Assembly (NCBI GenBank): GCA_963710175.1
Contig: CAVPZC010000002.1
Span: 620,001-684,000 of the forward strand
DNA length: 64,000 bases
Direction: 5' to 3'
From: Phormidesmis sp963710175
Lineage (GTDB): Bacteria > Cyanobacteriota > Cyanobacteriia > Phormidesmidales > Phormidesmidaceae
A model generated the notes under the pieces. That model was not told where the DNA came from, ran no database searches, and was given only the letters and a program-made list of their open reading frames with translations. The translations under genes and the position numbers were made by a program. Below are positions 16,707 through 25,250 of this stretch, in pieces (within the stretch, counting starts at the first letter, position 1; every line of letters starts with the position of its first letter).

Positions 16707-19196
16707 CTACAAAGCATTGTCTACCAAGTCTCTGTTACAGGTAAGTATTCTTTTAGGAATCTTATCACTAAAAGGTGGTAAGACCAACGAATCCACCAAG
16801 TCTGTCCATAAAGACTTTGGACAATACACATCAGCAGAAAGACAATCTACCAACAGCTCAAGTAGATGCAGATAATTATTCAATGCTTCTACTTCTTCGG
16901 CATCCAACATAATAGGCTCTTCGCTGACAAGCTCGTTTCCATACAGATGCTTGATCATTACAGCTCTAAGCTGATCGGCCCAATCATCGTACGCTTGCGC
17001 CGGAGCATGGTTATCGGGCATCTGCTTAAGCAATCTATCTAGTTCCTTCCCTAGCTCAGGAATCTGCTGATGTGCTAGCTCGATAGATTCTTTGAACTTA
17101 CCTTCAAAGTTCTTTTGTGCGTTTATATAAGTGCTATCAAATCCACCAAGCAAGGTAGTACTTGTGTTAATACCACTGGCTCTGTCCTTCATCAAGGTTT
17201 GAAGAACGGCCAAGTCCAGTACAAGCTTAGACAATGGCGTTCTCAGAATAATTTTGTCTCTTCTTTGGTTTAGTCGTCTAAGCTTAGCGGCCGTTCTCTG
17301 TGCGGTCTTTTCATCAATGCCTTTCACTCTATGTGAAATGTTGATGTCTGTTTTGAGATCAAACGTCAGGTAGCAAGCTCGCCAAGAGCTGGACGAAACC
17401 TTGCCCCAGTCTGCAATACGTTCACAAACGCAGATGACTTCTGCCAGCCGACCAACAGCGAGCTGCTCCATTGCCAGATGAAAAAGCTGGATAAAAAAAT
17501 CACTGGCTTTGGGCGACCTCTCCACCGCAAATACCAAAACTTCTCGCCAGTCTTCTTTCAACTTGTGTTCTTTCAATAGTTCTCTCAGCTCTTGTGTATC
17601 CGAGCCGATGAATTCGATAATATGCATAGCAGTAAAGTATTTTTGGAAACTACGATAAGAAAACGTATATGCGTCAGAACTAGAGCGTGTTAGCAGACTG
17701 TCTTGAGACTCAAGGGCGCTGATAATTGCTCTTGAGTCATTATTGGCATCTCTTTTACTAGAGTCATCTTTCGCAGTAGGGATATTGTCCATAAAATCTT
17801 TGACGAACATCTCAAGCTCTTTACGACGCCAAAAGTACTTAGGTTCGTCCTCATGAGCCATTCCGTCAAATGACAGCTTATAGAACAAGTTCCGTCGCCT
17901 GTTCCGTGATAGCTTTCCGTCGTAGATATCGTCTCTATGGTCAATCCGCCTGGATGAGTCCCACTTCGTTAGGTAAAGTTCGGTCGCATCATAAAAAAGA
18001 GAACTCGCGCCTTTCGGAAAAGCATAGCCCTTCTCATAAGTTGTACACAGCATTGTCAACGTCAGAGGGTTTTGACCCAGTTCTTTTATGTTTGGATTTA
18101 CACTTAAGTGATTCAAAAACTTTTCATCTAATCCTTCTTCTTTAGAATCTTTAAACCAAGACTTTACAAACTGCTGAATTTGCTCCCAGTCAAAGGCGAT
18201 CATTTCAACTTCTTTGAAGTCGAGCGGAACAAAGTCTGTAGCACCATGTCTGCAAGTTAAAATAAAATGATTCTCGGGATATGTCTGCACTACCTTACTA
18301 ATGTCTTCTTGTACGGCTGGCAGTACATCTTTTGGTACTTCGTCTAACCCATCCATCATCAACAACAGTTCACCGTGTTTAAGGAGGGTCCAAGCATGTT
18401 CCATAGCATCTGCATCAGCTTCAAGCCCGCCCTTCTTTAGCTGCGCGGCGATCGCATCCATCATCGAATTAGCTGAATCAACTTTTAGAAACTCCCTCAG
18501 CCTGATGAATACAGGAATCTTCTCATGTTCATCGCTTTGATTCCGAATTTTGTCAACGGCAGCCAGAATTCTTGCCTGTAAAGCCGTTGTTTTTCCGGAA
18601 CCAGCTGGGCCCCACACCATAAGTCGCTGATACAGAGAGAAGACCTGAGATATCGCCACCTTCTTTTGGTTAGAAATGTAACCGGGTTCCATTTCAGCCT
18701 GAAGTTCTACAATTGATTTGTTCTTACGAACCCGCAAATCTTCAGAAGAGTTCGATTCAGTATAAATTTTAGACAGATCAGTTGATTCCGTCATATTAGG
18801 AATACGAACGGTACCAAACTGCTTGATCAAATATTGACAGTATGTATCTAACCAGTCTTCAGGTACCCCTTCCTCTAAAGGCTTGTAATCTTCAGCAGCT
18901 TGATAGCTCTCGAATTCCAACAGAGCAATGCACAAATAATTTAAGTTTTTCTCAGTTAATGGCTGAGGAACACTAGAATTGAAGAAGTTTCTCAACGTTT
19001 TGTCAGAAATCAAATCACGCTGAGAAGATCCAGAGCGACGACTGCGAATAGAGCTAAGCTCATCTGCTAATGCTTTGTTGAGCTTATCCACTAGCGCGCT
19101 CGGAGAGCGGCCGCATTGCTCTTTGTACTGTTCTTGGAGCTGTTGGTAGACCCTTTCACTAGGCTCGATAGATTGAGCTGGCATAGTTAAAGACAA
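16707..19196 (-). CDS. NACHT-domain NTPase, possible anti-phage protein
   Basis: 829 residues. The NACHT core is clear: Walker A GPAGSGKTT (about 196-204), Walker B LLLMMDGLDEVP (277-288), sensor FILTCRHGA and the following NPLTLTMLC helix at about 375. The N-terminal 110 residues are helical, with a segment SDKTLRNFFNSSVPQPLTEK that resembles a small helix-turn-helix or death-fold-like module; no nuclease motif is visible. The C-terminal half (about 520-829) is helical with unknown sensor role. Bacterial NACHT proteins are STAND ATPases, several proven to stop phage infection. Composition is visibly AT-richer than flanking housekeeping genes. A start at the inner ATG (MPAQSIEP) is possible. 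Confidence 0.9.
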   Translation of the reverse strand: MSLTMPAQSIEPSERVYQQLQEQYKEQCGRSPSALVDKLNKALADELSSIRSRRSGSSQRDLISDKTLRNFFNSSVPQPLTEKNLNYLCIALLEFESYQAAEDYKPLEEGVPEDWLDTYCQYLIKQFGTVRIPNMTESTDLSKIYTESNSSEDLRVRKNKSIVELQAEMEPGYISNQKKVAISQVFSLYQRLMVWGPAGSGKTTALQARILAAVDKIRNQSDEHEKIPVFIRLREFLKVDSANSMMDAIAAQLKKGGLEADADAMEHAWTLLKHGELLLMMDGLDEVPKDVLPAVQEDISKVVQTYPENHFILTCRHGATDFVPLDFKEVEMIAFDWEQIQQFVKSWFKDSKEEGLDEKFLNHLSVNPNIKELGQNPLTLTMLCTTYEKGYAFPKGASSLFYDATELYLTKWDSSRRIDHRDDIYDGKLSRNRRRNLFYKLSFDGMAHEDEPKYFWRRKELEMFVKDFMDNIPTAKDDSSKRDANNDSRAIISALESQDSLLTRSSSDAYTFSYRSFQKYFTAMHIIEFIGSDTQELRELLKEHKLKEDWREVLVFAVERSPKASDFFIQLFHLAMEQLAVGRLAEVICVCERIADWGKVSSSSWRACYLTFDLKTDINISHRVKGIDEKTAQRTAAKLRRLNQRRDKIILRTPLSKLVLDLAVLQTLMKDRASGINTSTTLLGGFDSTYINAQKNFEGKFKESIELAHQQIPELGKELDRLLKQMPDNHAPAQAYDDWADQLRAVMIKHLYGNELVSEEPIMLDAEEVEALNNYLHLLELLVDCLSADVYCPKSLWTDLVDSLVLPPFSDKIPKRILTCNRDLVDNAL

Positions 19197-20117
19197 GCGA
19201 TTACGCTGCTGTAAAAATTAGATAAAAAAGTGCTGTATTGCCTCAGAATATGGAGCTACTTAACTCGCAAGAGGACAACCTGCTGTCGAACGGCACTGAA
19301 CATTCGCTTCAGTATTACCCAACATATCTAAAAGGCTAGGGAAATGGAAGCGTATATTTTGCATTCAGCAGGTATTAGTGGGTTTTACCTTTTTCTACCG
19401 CTTATTTCTTTTTTTGGGTATGCAAATTACCGTTAAATACCGAGACGAGAACGGGTAAGACAGCTGCCAGCATTCGTTTTTCCCAACATCAAACTCGCAC
19501 TGGTATTTCAATTAACCTTAATATACATCAATCTGAGAGAAAGTACAAGAGTACTATAAAGACGACAGAGCAAGTACGTACACTTGTCTGACCACGCAGA
19601 TGCCTTAGTACCTGATTACCCCGCATCTGAACTTACGCAGAGCATCAAAACAGTGCATTAGCGCTGCTTTATCTAAGTAATATTATTCCAAGACAACCTT
19701 CATACAAGAATCCAAGGAATACGTTAATAAAACCAGCAATTCCAAATTCCAGACTACGGACACTCAAAAACCTTGATTTCTCGTTCGGATCAGATCACGG
19801 TCAAGCCTAAAACCCATTGACTTCGTTCCACATGGCCGAAAAATCATGTCTGCAAGTTGGAATTTGGAATTGCTGTAATAAAACTTAATAATCTTTATAA
19901 TACCGAATCTTCTTGGCATATAAACATAACGACTGTTAAAAACCGAAAATCACCGAAGAGCGACAACATAATTTCCAGAAGTTAGTCATATCAATCAATG
20001 TAGCCATTGTTAATTGTGTTTTTCAAGGCTATAAATAAATGAAATGCGGTTTCTCCTCGAAAGTCATAGAAGCAACAGCGTTATTCACCATCCCCTAATG
20101 TTGACAGGTAAAGACCT
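19197..20117. other. 920-base non-coding stretch, AT-rich, with a MITE
   Basis: No coding frame of note. The stretch separates the NACHT gene from the small OB-fold gene, read divergently, so it must hold promoters for both. It contains the MITE at 19734-19875. Elsewhere I see only AT-rich sequence without clear sites. Confidence 0.7.
19725..19884. mobile_element. MITE with 18-base inverted repeats and 9-base target duplication
   Basis: Arms CAGCAATTCCAAATTCCA (19734-19751) and its exact reverse complement (19858-19875) enclose 106 bases without a gene. Both outer sides carry the identical nonamer TAATAAAAC (19725-19733 and 19876-19884), the signature of a transposition target duplication. 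The element is 142 bases long. A CAG terminus with 8-10-base duplications would fit an ISAs1-like transposase, but this is inference; no matching transposase lies in the window. Confidence 0.9.
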
Positions 20118-20393
20118 ATGCTCCAAGAAATTGTCGGATTATTTCAGCCTCCTTCTAACCACAATCAAAACGGCACCAACCTTGCTGTTACTAAATCCGT
20201 AATCCCTAGCTCAGATGGCAGTTATGGCGTTATCAGTAAAAGCGGCGTGTTTTGGCGCGCCCACTCAGATTCTGGTGTAGAGATTCCTACCAACCAAAGG
20301 GTTCGCATCGTAAGAGAACATCGAGACCTTTTAACAGTAGATGTTGTTCCTGTTAGAGCTGTTTGCAAACACGGTTTAGACTGTGCCCTTTAA
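20118..20393 (+). CDS. Small NfeD-like OB-fold protein
   Basis: 91 residues. The segment from about 38 to 80 (GVFWRAHSDSGVEIPTNQ, then RVRIVREHRDLLTVDVVP) has the alternating pattern of the C-terminal OB fold of NfeD proteins, which in longer relatives works with SPFH/stomatin partners. There is no membrane segment and no protease domain, so it is only the OB module. The preceding 35 residues are polar. The pentapeptide protein begins about 80-120 bases downstream on the same strand, so the two probably form a small operon within the island. Call rests on pattern resemblance. Confidence 0.5.
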   Translation: MLQEIVGLFQPPSNHNQNGTNLAVTKSVIPSSDGSYGVISKSGVFWRAHSDSGVEIPTNQRVRIVREHRDLLTVDVVPVRAVCKHGLDCAL

Positions 20394-20473
20394 CCTTTTG
20401 CTGTCTGTTGTATCGCACTGATTATCAGCCCAACCATCGTTTCGTCGTTTTTCTAATAGGTGTTTTCAAACTC

Positions 20474-21484
20474 ATGTTTATGAAATTAAGGAATCAGCAA
20501 AGGAATAGAGTTATGAGGCGACAGAGGTTTAGTATTCGTTCGTTGTCTAAGAGATTACATAGCGGATTTGATTACTCTATGCAAATACTCTATCAAGCTA
20601 CCATGCTTAGAGTCGTTGCTGTCACGGTATTTCTCCTAGTTGTTATCGCGATCATTAACGATTCCGACTTCTCTTTAGATAACCTCTTTTCGTTCCATAT
20701 GCTAGTGGGTGTTCCTTTTGAAAACGCTGAAGCAATCGCAGCCATCACAGCTGTCATTATTTATCTAAAGGACACCCCAAACCGTAAGCGACGTCAAAGG
20801 AATGAGCTTGCAAAGCTGCTTGCAAGTGCAACCCCACAGGTATATGACAACCTTGCATCTGTTCTGAAGCAGCATAGCGCAGAAGGCATATCGCTCGATT
20901 ATTTTGATTTCTCGAATGCCCGTAGCTTAAAAAGGGCAGATTTATCGAAAGCAAAGATGCAGTGCGTGAGTTTCACCGGAGTAGATCTAACGTCTTCTAA
21001 TTTTCAGCAAGCCAATCTTCATAAGGCTAACTTCAAGGATGCTATTTTATTTGGAGCCGATTTAACACAATCTATTTTGTTTGATAGCAATTTTCATAAT
21101 ACTAAACTGCAAGAGGCAAAGTTGATAAAAGCGAATTTGTGTAAGGCCAATCTTTCTGAGGCAAATTGCTATCAGGCTGATTTTACAAATTCTGACTTGA
21201 GAGGAGCTGACTTAAGTGAGACTGATTTAGGCGAAGCTATATTAAGAAAGGCAGGCTTGGGAGGCGCTATTTTGATCAAGGCAGATTTGACGGACGCAGT
21301 TTTATCGGGAGCCGATCTATCAAGAGCTGATCTATCAGGAGCCATTCTATCAGGAGCCAACCTTAACTGTGCAGATTTATCCAAGGCTATTTTATCAGAG
21401 GTAGATCTTTCTGAAGTCCGCTTTCGTAAAACAAAAATGCCGAATGGTGAGGTTTGGAACAGCGTCATAAGACAATACTGGTAG
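20474..21484 (+). CDS. Membrane-anchored pentapeptide-repeat protein
   Basis: The frame opens at 20363, overlapping the previous gene, but ATGs at 20474 or 20513 (the latter preceded by AAAGGA) are more plausible. Two hydrophobic helices come first (MLRVVAVTVFLLVVIAIIN and the segment around AEAIAAITAVIIYL), then a basic stretch (PNRKRRQRNELAKLL), then about 35 pentapeptide repeats (AxLxX, from FSNARSLKRADLSKA to the end). The topology suggests a membrane-anchored beta-helix facing the cytosol. A region before the repeats, SATPQVYDNLASVLKQHSAEGISLDYFDF, is a common linker in cyanobacterial members. Function unknown. Repeat DNA is AT-richer than in the pentapeptide gene at 1739. Confidence 0.8.
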   Translation: MFMKLRNQQRNRVMRRQRFSIRSLSKRLHSGFDYSMQILYQATMLRVVAVTVFLLVVIAIINDSDFSLDNLFSFHMLVGVPFENAEAIAAITAVIIYLKDTPNRKRRQRNELAKLLASATPQVYDNLASVLKQHSAEGISLDYFDFSNARSLKRADLSKAKMQCVSFTGVDLTSSNFQQANLHKANFKDAILFGADLTQSILFDSNFHNTKLQEAKLIKANLCKANLSEANCYQADFTNSDLRGADLSETDLGEAILRKAGLGGAILIKADLTDAVLSGADLSRADLSGAILSGANLNCADLSKAILSEVDLSEVRFRKTKMPNGEVWNSVIRQYW

Positions 21485-21917
21485 CGAGTGCATCCTAGTT
21501 TTGCAAGTCTAAATTTGAGACGCACCCTTAAAGCAGCTGATCCATAAGGACTTAAGATCTAAGCATCTGTGCTTATTGCAAAATTTGAGATGTATTCACT
21601 GGTAGCAGAGGCTTCATAAAGCATACAACTGTCTTTTGCAGCGGAGCCCTAAGATATATTGCTAGACAACGCTTAGTTATTCGTACTTACGCTCATAGTT
21701 CGCCTATAAAAAAGGGAGCTTACAGCAATTGGCCAGTCAACACGAGATAGATATCATCAGAACTGTCCAGCAGCTGTGATACGCGCTGTTGTAGCTCAGA
21801 TAAAGAAGAGAGAAAGTGCAGTCTGACTTGATCAATTTCCATTAATCGTCAGCGTAATGCCGCGAAAAGCCTTTAGCAGTAGCTCAGCCGTGTGGCACTT
21901 CAATTGCTACAGGCCGC
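21485..21917. other. Non-coding stretch with transposase remnant B
   Basis: No intact gene lies between the pentapeptide gene and the DUF4168 gene. About 21703-21905 is transposase remnant B; the remainder (21485-21700) is AT-rich with no feature I can support. Confidence 0.7.
21703..21905 (-). mobile_element. Degenerate IS4-like transposase C-terminus, copy B
   Basis: On the minus strand one frame gives AELLLKAFRGITLTINGN then a stop, and after a frame shift another gives LSELQQRVSQLLDSSDDIY followed by LVLTGQLL and the natural stop. Alignment with copy A (14636-14792 against 21740-21892) shows about 85 percent identity by eye and the same orientation. The two copies therefore frame the island 14.9-21.7 kb as direct repeats. 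Confidence 0.65.
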
Positions 21918-22415
21918 TTACAAAGCGCTCATTTCGGCTTGAATGCGCGCCGTCAGGTCGGGGTCGTCTCTGTGAGCAGTAGTAATGGTGTTAAATCGCA
22001 GGGGAGTCAGGTTGTTTTCTTCAGCGAGCTGGCTGGCCCCATTGCAAAACTCTACCAGTACCGTGCGCAGCGACACCCGGTCGGCTCTGGAGATGTCGGG
22101 CATATCCGCTAGCTGGGTAGCTGTGCAGCTCAACGAATAGTCCAAAATACTGAGATTGCTGTCGGTGCTGGCTAAAATATCGCTTGCTGCGGCATAGGCT
22201 TCCTGGCGGAGGGGTTCAATGCTAGAAACGGCTTGGGCATAGTCTGCAACATCTTCGTCGGTAATCAGCGCTTGGGCCTGAGCGGCTGGCATCAGCCGCT
22301 GATTGAGCAGCCAGCCCAGTGGCGTAAAGATCAATGCGCCTAAAGCAAACTGACAGGTCAGTGCTTTAGCTGCTGTGAGCGAAGCGGAGCGGTGACGGCA
22401 GGTAGAGGAAATCAT
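21918..22415 (-). CDS. DUF4168 protein
   Basis: Start taken at the ATG at 22415 (MISSTCRHRS); the frame extends to a GTG at 22451. A hydrophobic stretch (CQFALGALIFTPLGWLL) followed by AAQAQA suggests an export signal, so the product is probably periplasmic. The region ITDEDVADYAQAVSSIEPLR, with later ARIQAEMSAL, matches DUF4168, a short helical domain widespread in cyanobacteria and other bacteria with no assigned activity. It is the first ordinary gene right of the accessory island and ends 12 bases beyond remnant B. Confidence 0.75.
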   Translation of the reverse strand: MISSTCRHRSASLTAAKALTCQFALGALIFTPLGWLLNQRLMPAAQAQALITDEDVADYAQAVSSIEPLRQEAYAAASDILASTDSNLSILDYSLSCTATQLADMPDISRADRVSLRTVLVEFCNGASQLAEENNLTPLRFNTITTAHRDDPDLTARIQAEMSAL

Positions 22416-22545
22416 AATGACTGTGGGCGATCGCGAACACTGACTGAGCACTCTAAAGCAAGCAGATATTTCTAGAGGCTGTATTGCTGAACATTTTAGA
22501 GGAGGGCTGGCCTATTCTGTTCGCGTGTTCGCTCTTCAAGACATT

Positions 22546-23526
22546 TCAAAAACAGCTCGCTATCTCGATTGCTTTAGTCTGCAAGGTAATTTCATCCGGG
22601 GCGCCTCGCTTGAGCGCAAACTCCAAGTCGAGCAGCAGTGAAAGCGCTGTCTGGAGCTGAGCCGGGGAGCAGCCGCGTACCTGCTTTTGTAAAATGAAAA
22701 CTCGCTTGGGGTTGTTGATGTCTGCGGCTTGAGCGATCGCCCGCACATCCCGCTCCCCTTCTGCTGTGAGCAGCGCCACCCACAGCCAGCTGCGAAACTG
22801 CCCAACCAGGGTAGCGACTACCTTGAGGGCGGGCTCATTATTCGCTAGCAAATCGGTCACCAGTCCCAGTGCCTGATCGGTTCTTCCGGCAATCAGCGCT
22901 TCGGCCAGCTGAAAACTGGTCTGAGTACTCACCGCCACCAGGCGGGTGACTACTTCGGGCGGCAGCGGCTCCGACTGGCGATCGCTCCAGTACAGGCTGA
23001 GCTTTTCTAGCTCGCTATAGAGCCGGCGCGTGTCTGCCCCGACTGCTTCCGCCAGGAGCGCTGCGGCCTGAGGGGTGAGCCGCAGGGCCATCTCCTGAGC
23101 AACCCGCCTCACCTGATCGACGAGCTGATCGGTTTGCCAGGGAGCGATCGCCGCAAATTCGCGCACTTCCGCATACTGCTTGAGCAGCTTGGTCGATTTG
23201 AGCCGTCCATCCGGCTTGTTTGGGCTGGTCAGCAGCAGCACGGCTGTCTCTGGCACCAGTGGGAGGGTGCGCTCCATCTCTACCATCACCGGGTCGGGGC
23301 AGCGCTGGCCAAGCGTGGTATCGACCAGCCAGACGAATCGCTGGCCGCTGCCAAAAGGCGGGGTCATCACCTGGTTTAGTGCCTGTATGGGAGCGTCGGT
23401 CAGGTCAGGCGGGATGCGGTCGTAGTTAAAGCTAGCCCAGCCAGGGTCAAGGGTGCGATCGCTCAGCGCCTTTACCGCCTTTCTCAACCGAAACTCATCA
23501 GCACCCCAAAAAAAATAGACTGGCAT
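22546..23526 (-). CDS. holA: DNA polymerase III subunit delta
   Basis: 326 residues beginning MPVYFFWGADEFRLRKAVKAL, the typical HolA opening, with ASFNYDRIPPD, the TPPFGSGQRFVWL segment and VLLLTSPNKPDGRLKSTKLLK. It belongs to the clamp-loader complex: delta opens the beta sliding clamp. The length matches the family. It is encoded toward the DUF4168 gene with about 130 bases between. The next gene, a small membrane protein, is read divergently. Confident from domain pattern. Confidence 0.93.
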   Translation of the reverse strand: MPVYFFWGADEFRLRKAVKALSDRTLDPGWASFNYDRIPPDLTDAPIQALNQVMTPPFGSGQRFVWLVDTTLGQRCPDPVMVEMERTLPLVPETAVLLLTSPNKPDGRLKSTKLLKQYAEVREFAAIAPWQTDQLVDQVRRVAQEMALRLTPQAAALLAEAVGADTRRLYSELEKLSLYWSDRQSEPLPPEVVTRLVAVSTQTSFQLAEALIAGRTDQALGLVTDLLANNEPALKVVATLVGQFRSWLWVALLTAEGERDVRAIAQAADINNPKRVFILQKQVRGCSPAQLQTALSLLLDLEFALKRGAPDEITLQTKAIEIASCF

Positions 23527-23656
23527 CGTTTTTTAAAACCGTGGGTTTTGTGGCGGTTATTGCAGACCAATTCTGACCGGACAAAATCAAGCAAATTACA
23601 TAATTTGTAACATTTATGATAAGCTTGTTTACGTAAGTTTACTGAGGCAACTCACC

Positions 23657-23893
23657 ATGCTAACTGCAATCCTAATTTCACTTTTTGCTACGGGCTGGGT
23701 TGCCGCAGCGGTTATTGGCACCCAAGCTTACTTTATGGGCGAACAGACCAAGCCCATCCACGAGCGCAACTGGCGATCTGAGTCATTTGAGCAGCTGGCT
23801 AGAACGATAACCGGTCAGCCCACTAACTATGCCATTCGCATACCGGTCTACAGTGGCGATGCCTACAGCAGCCGCAATCTGCCCAAAGCATAG
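23657..23893 (+). CDS. Small conserved membrane protein
   Basis: 78 residues: one N-terminal hydrophobic helix (LTAILISLFATGWVAAAVIG) followed by TQAYFMGEQTKPIHERNWRSES and a polar tail. I recognise this as a small family conserved among cyanobacteria but cannot give a function. It ends just before an intrinsic terminator at 24016-24046, so it is transcribed on its own. The likely partner regulator, the LysR gene at 24232, follows on the same strand but behind that terminator. Confidence 0.7.
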   Translation: MLTAILISLFATGWVAAAVIGTQAYFMGEQTKPIHERNWRSESFEQLARTITGQPTNYAIRIPVYSGDAYSSRNLPKA

Positions 23894-24015
23894 GCTGTCT
23901 GACTCATTGAGTTAGGCGTACTAGGGTCAAGGGCGTGAAAGCCACTGGCACTACGAATTAGAGACATATGACCCTCCAAGACAACGCAGATTAATTTTAT
24001 CTAACTGCGAGTTCA

Positions 24016-24046
24016 GCGCCTGCCAACTATCGGCAGGCGCTTTTTT
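24016..24046 (+). terminator. Intrinsic terminator after the small membrane protein
   Basis: GCGCCTGCC (24016-24024) and GGCAGGCGC (24032-24040) form a perfect nine-base-pair stem with a seven-base loop, followed at once by TTTTTT. It separates the 78-residue gene from the LysR gene. Confidence 0.95.
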
Positions 24047-24168
24047 GCATAGAATTTCTCAGCATATTTTTCATTCTTTGATAGACTTGTTTCTATAGGA
24101 GCTTGAAAGTCATTCGGTTTCTAAGCAATTCCCAAGGGACATTTCCAAGGGGGTTGTCGCTGATTCCC

Positions 24169-24202
24169 TTAGCAGCCCCCCTAGCAGCCCCCCTAGCAGC
24201 CC
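24169..24202. repeat. 12-base tandem repeat before the LysR start
   Basis: Nearly three copies of the 12-mer CTAGCAGCCCCC lie 30-60 bases upstream of the likely GTG start of the LysR gene. If the earlier ATG were used, it would code for a Leu/Ala/Pro stretch; more likely it is untranslated leader. Confidence 0.7.
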
Positions 24203-24231
24203 AGAGTAATGAGACCAGAGGTACTGTAGCC

Positions 24232-25230
24232 GTGATCCATGCAACGCTCCATCAGCTCAAAGTTTTCGAAGCGACTGCCCGCCACGGCAGCTTTACCCGC
24301 GCCGCTGAAGAGCTGTACCTGACTCAGCCCACCGTGTCTATTCAAGTCAAGCAGCTAACCAAAGCAGTCGGTCTGCCGCTGTTTGAGCAAATTGGCAAGC
24401 GACTGTTCCTGACTCAAGCGGGCCAGAAGCTGCTGTCTACCTGCCAGGAAATTTTTCAGGGGCTAGAGCAGTTTGAGATGTCGGTTGCTGATATCAAGGG
24501 GATGAAGCAAGGTCAGCTAAAGCTGGCGGTGATTACGACGGCTAAGTACTTTGTCCCCAGGCTGTTGGGGCCGTTTTGCAAGCGCTATCCGGGCATTGAT
24601 ATTTCGCTGAAGGTGACCAACCACCAGCGTTTGCAGGAGAGCATGGCTGCCAATGAAGACGATCTCTATATTATTAGCCAGACGCCGAGTCAGCCCGATC
24701 TGAAAGTTCATCCCTTTTTAGAAAACCCGCTGATTGTGCTGGCCCCGACCGCTCATCCGCTAGCCCGCAAAAAAAATATCCCCTTAGAAGCGCTCAACAA
24801 CGAGCCTTTCATCATGCGTGAACCGGGGTCGGGTACCCGAGTCGCGGTTCAGAAGCTGTTTGAAGAAAACGATATCAATGTGAAAGTGAGCCTGGAGCTG
24901 GGCAGCAACGAGGCGATTAAGCAGGCGATCGCTGGTGGCCTGGGTATTTCTGTCCTCTCACAGCACACCATTATCTCTGAAGGCACCACTGGCGAATTTT
25001 CTATTCTAGACGTGCAGGGTTTCCCAATCGAGCGGCACTGGTATGTTGCTAACCTGGCTGGAAAACAGCTTTCGGTCGTCGCTGAAACCTTTCTCCAGTT
25101 CCTTTTAGAAGAAAGCCCAGAGATGGCAAAACGGCTGCTACCCGGTTTGGGAAAGGCAAGCTTCAAGGCCGCAGAAGCGTCCAAGCGGGCTCTACGCGAT
25201 GAAAAAGAAAAAGCAGCCCTCAAAGCATAG
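24232..25230 (+). CDS. rbcR: LysR-type regulator, RbcR/CmpR group
   Basis: The start is taken as GTG at 24232, because family members begin (M)IHATLHQLKVFEATARHGSF; the 43 residues before it are low-complexity. The winged helix-turn-helix (TRAAEELYLTQPTVSIQVKQL) and the substrate-binding domain (from about residue 90, GQLKLAVITTAKYFVPRLLG) are complete. This group controls carbon fixation genes in cyanobacteria: RbcR for rubisco, CmpR/NdhR for bicarbonate uptake, with photorespiratory metabolites as co-effectors. The C-terminal ELEESPEMAKRLLP tail fits RbcR better than CmpR, but I keep the symbol tentative. No rbcLS or cmp genes are nearby. Confidence 0.8.
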   Translation: MIHATLHQLKVFEATARHGSFTRAAEELYLTQPTVSIQVKQLTKAVGLPLFEQIGKRLFLTQAGQKLLSTCQEIFQGLEQFEMSVADIKGMKQGQLKLAVITTAKYFVPRLLGPFCKRYPGIDISLKVTNHQRLQESMAANEDDLYIISQTPSQPDLKVHPFLENPLIVLAPTAHPLARKKNIPLEALNNEPFIMREPGSGTRVAVQKLFEENDINVKVSLELGSNEAIKQAIAGGLGISVLSQHTIISEGTTGEFSILDVQGFPIERHWYVANLAGKQLSVVAETFLQFLLEESPEMAKRLLPGLGKASFKAAEASKRALRDEKEKAALKA

Positions 25231-25250
25231 AAGCCACAGAATGGCTGCCT

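Noticed and set aside
23657..23893. The 78-residue protein as a known photosystem or NDH subunit
   Set aside because: The sequence is familiar as a conserved cyanobacterial protein but I cannot tie it to a named subunit.
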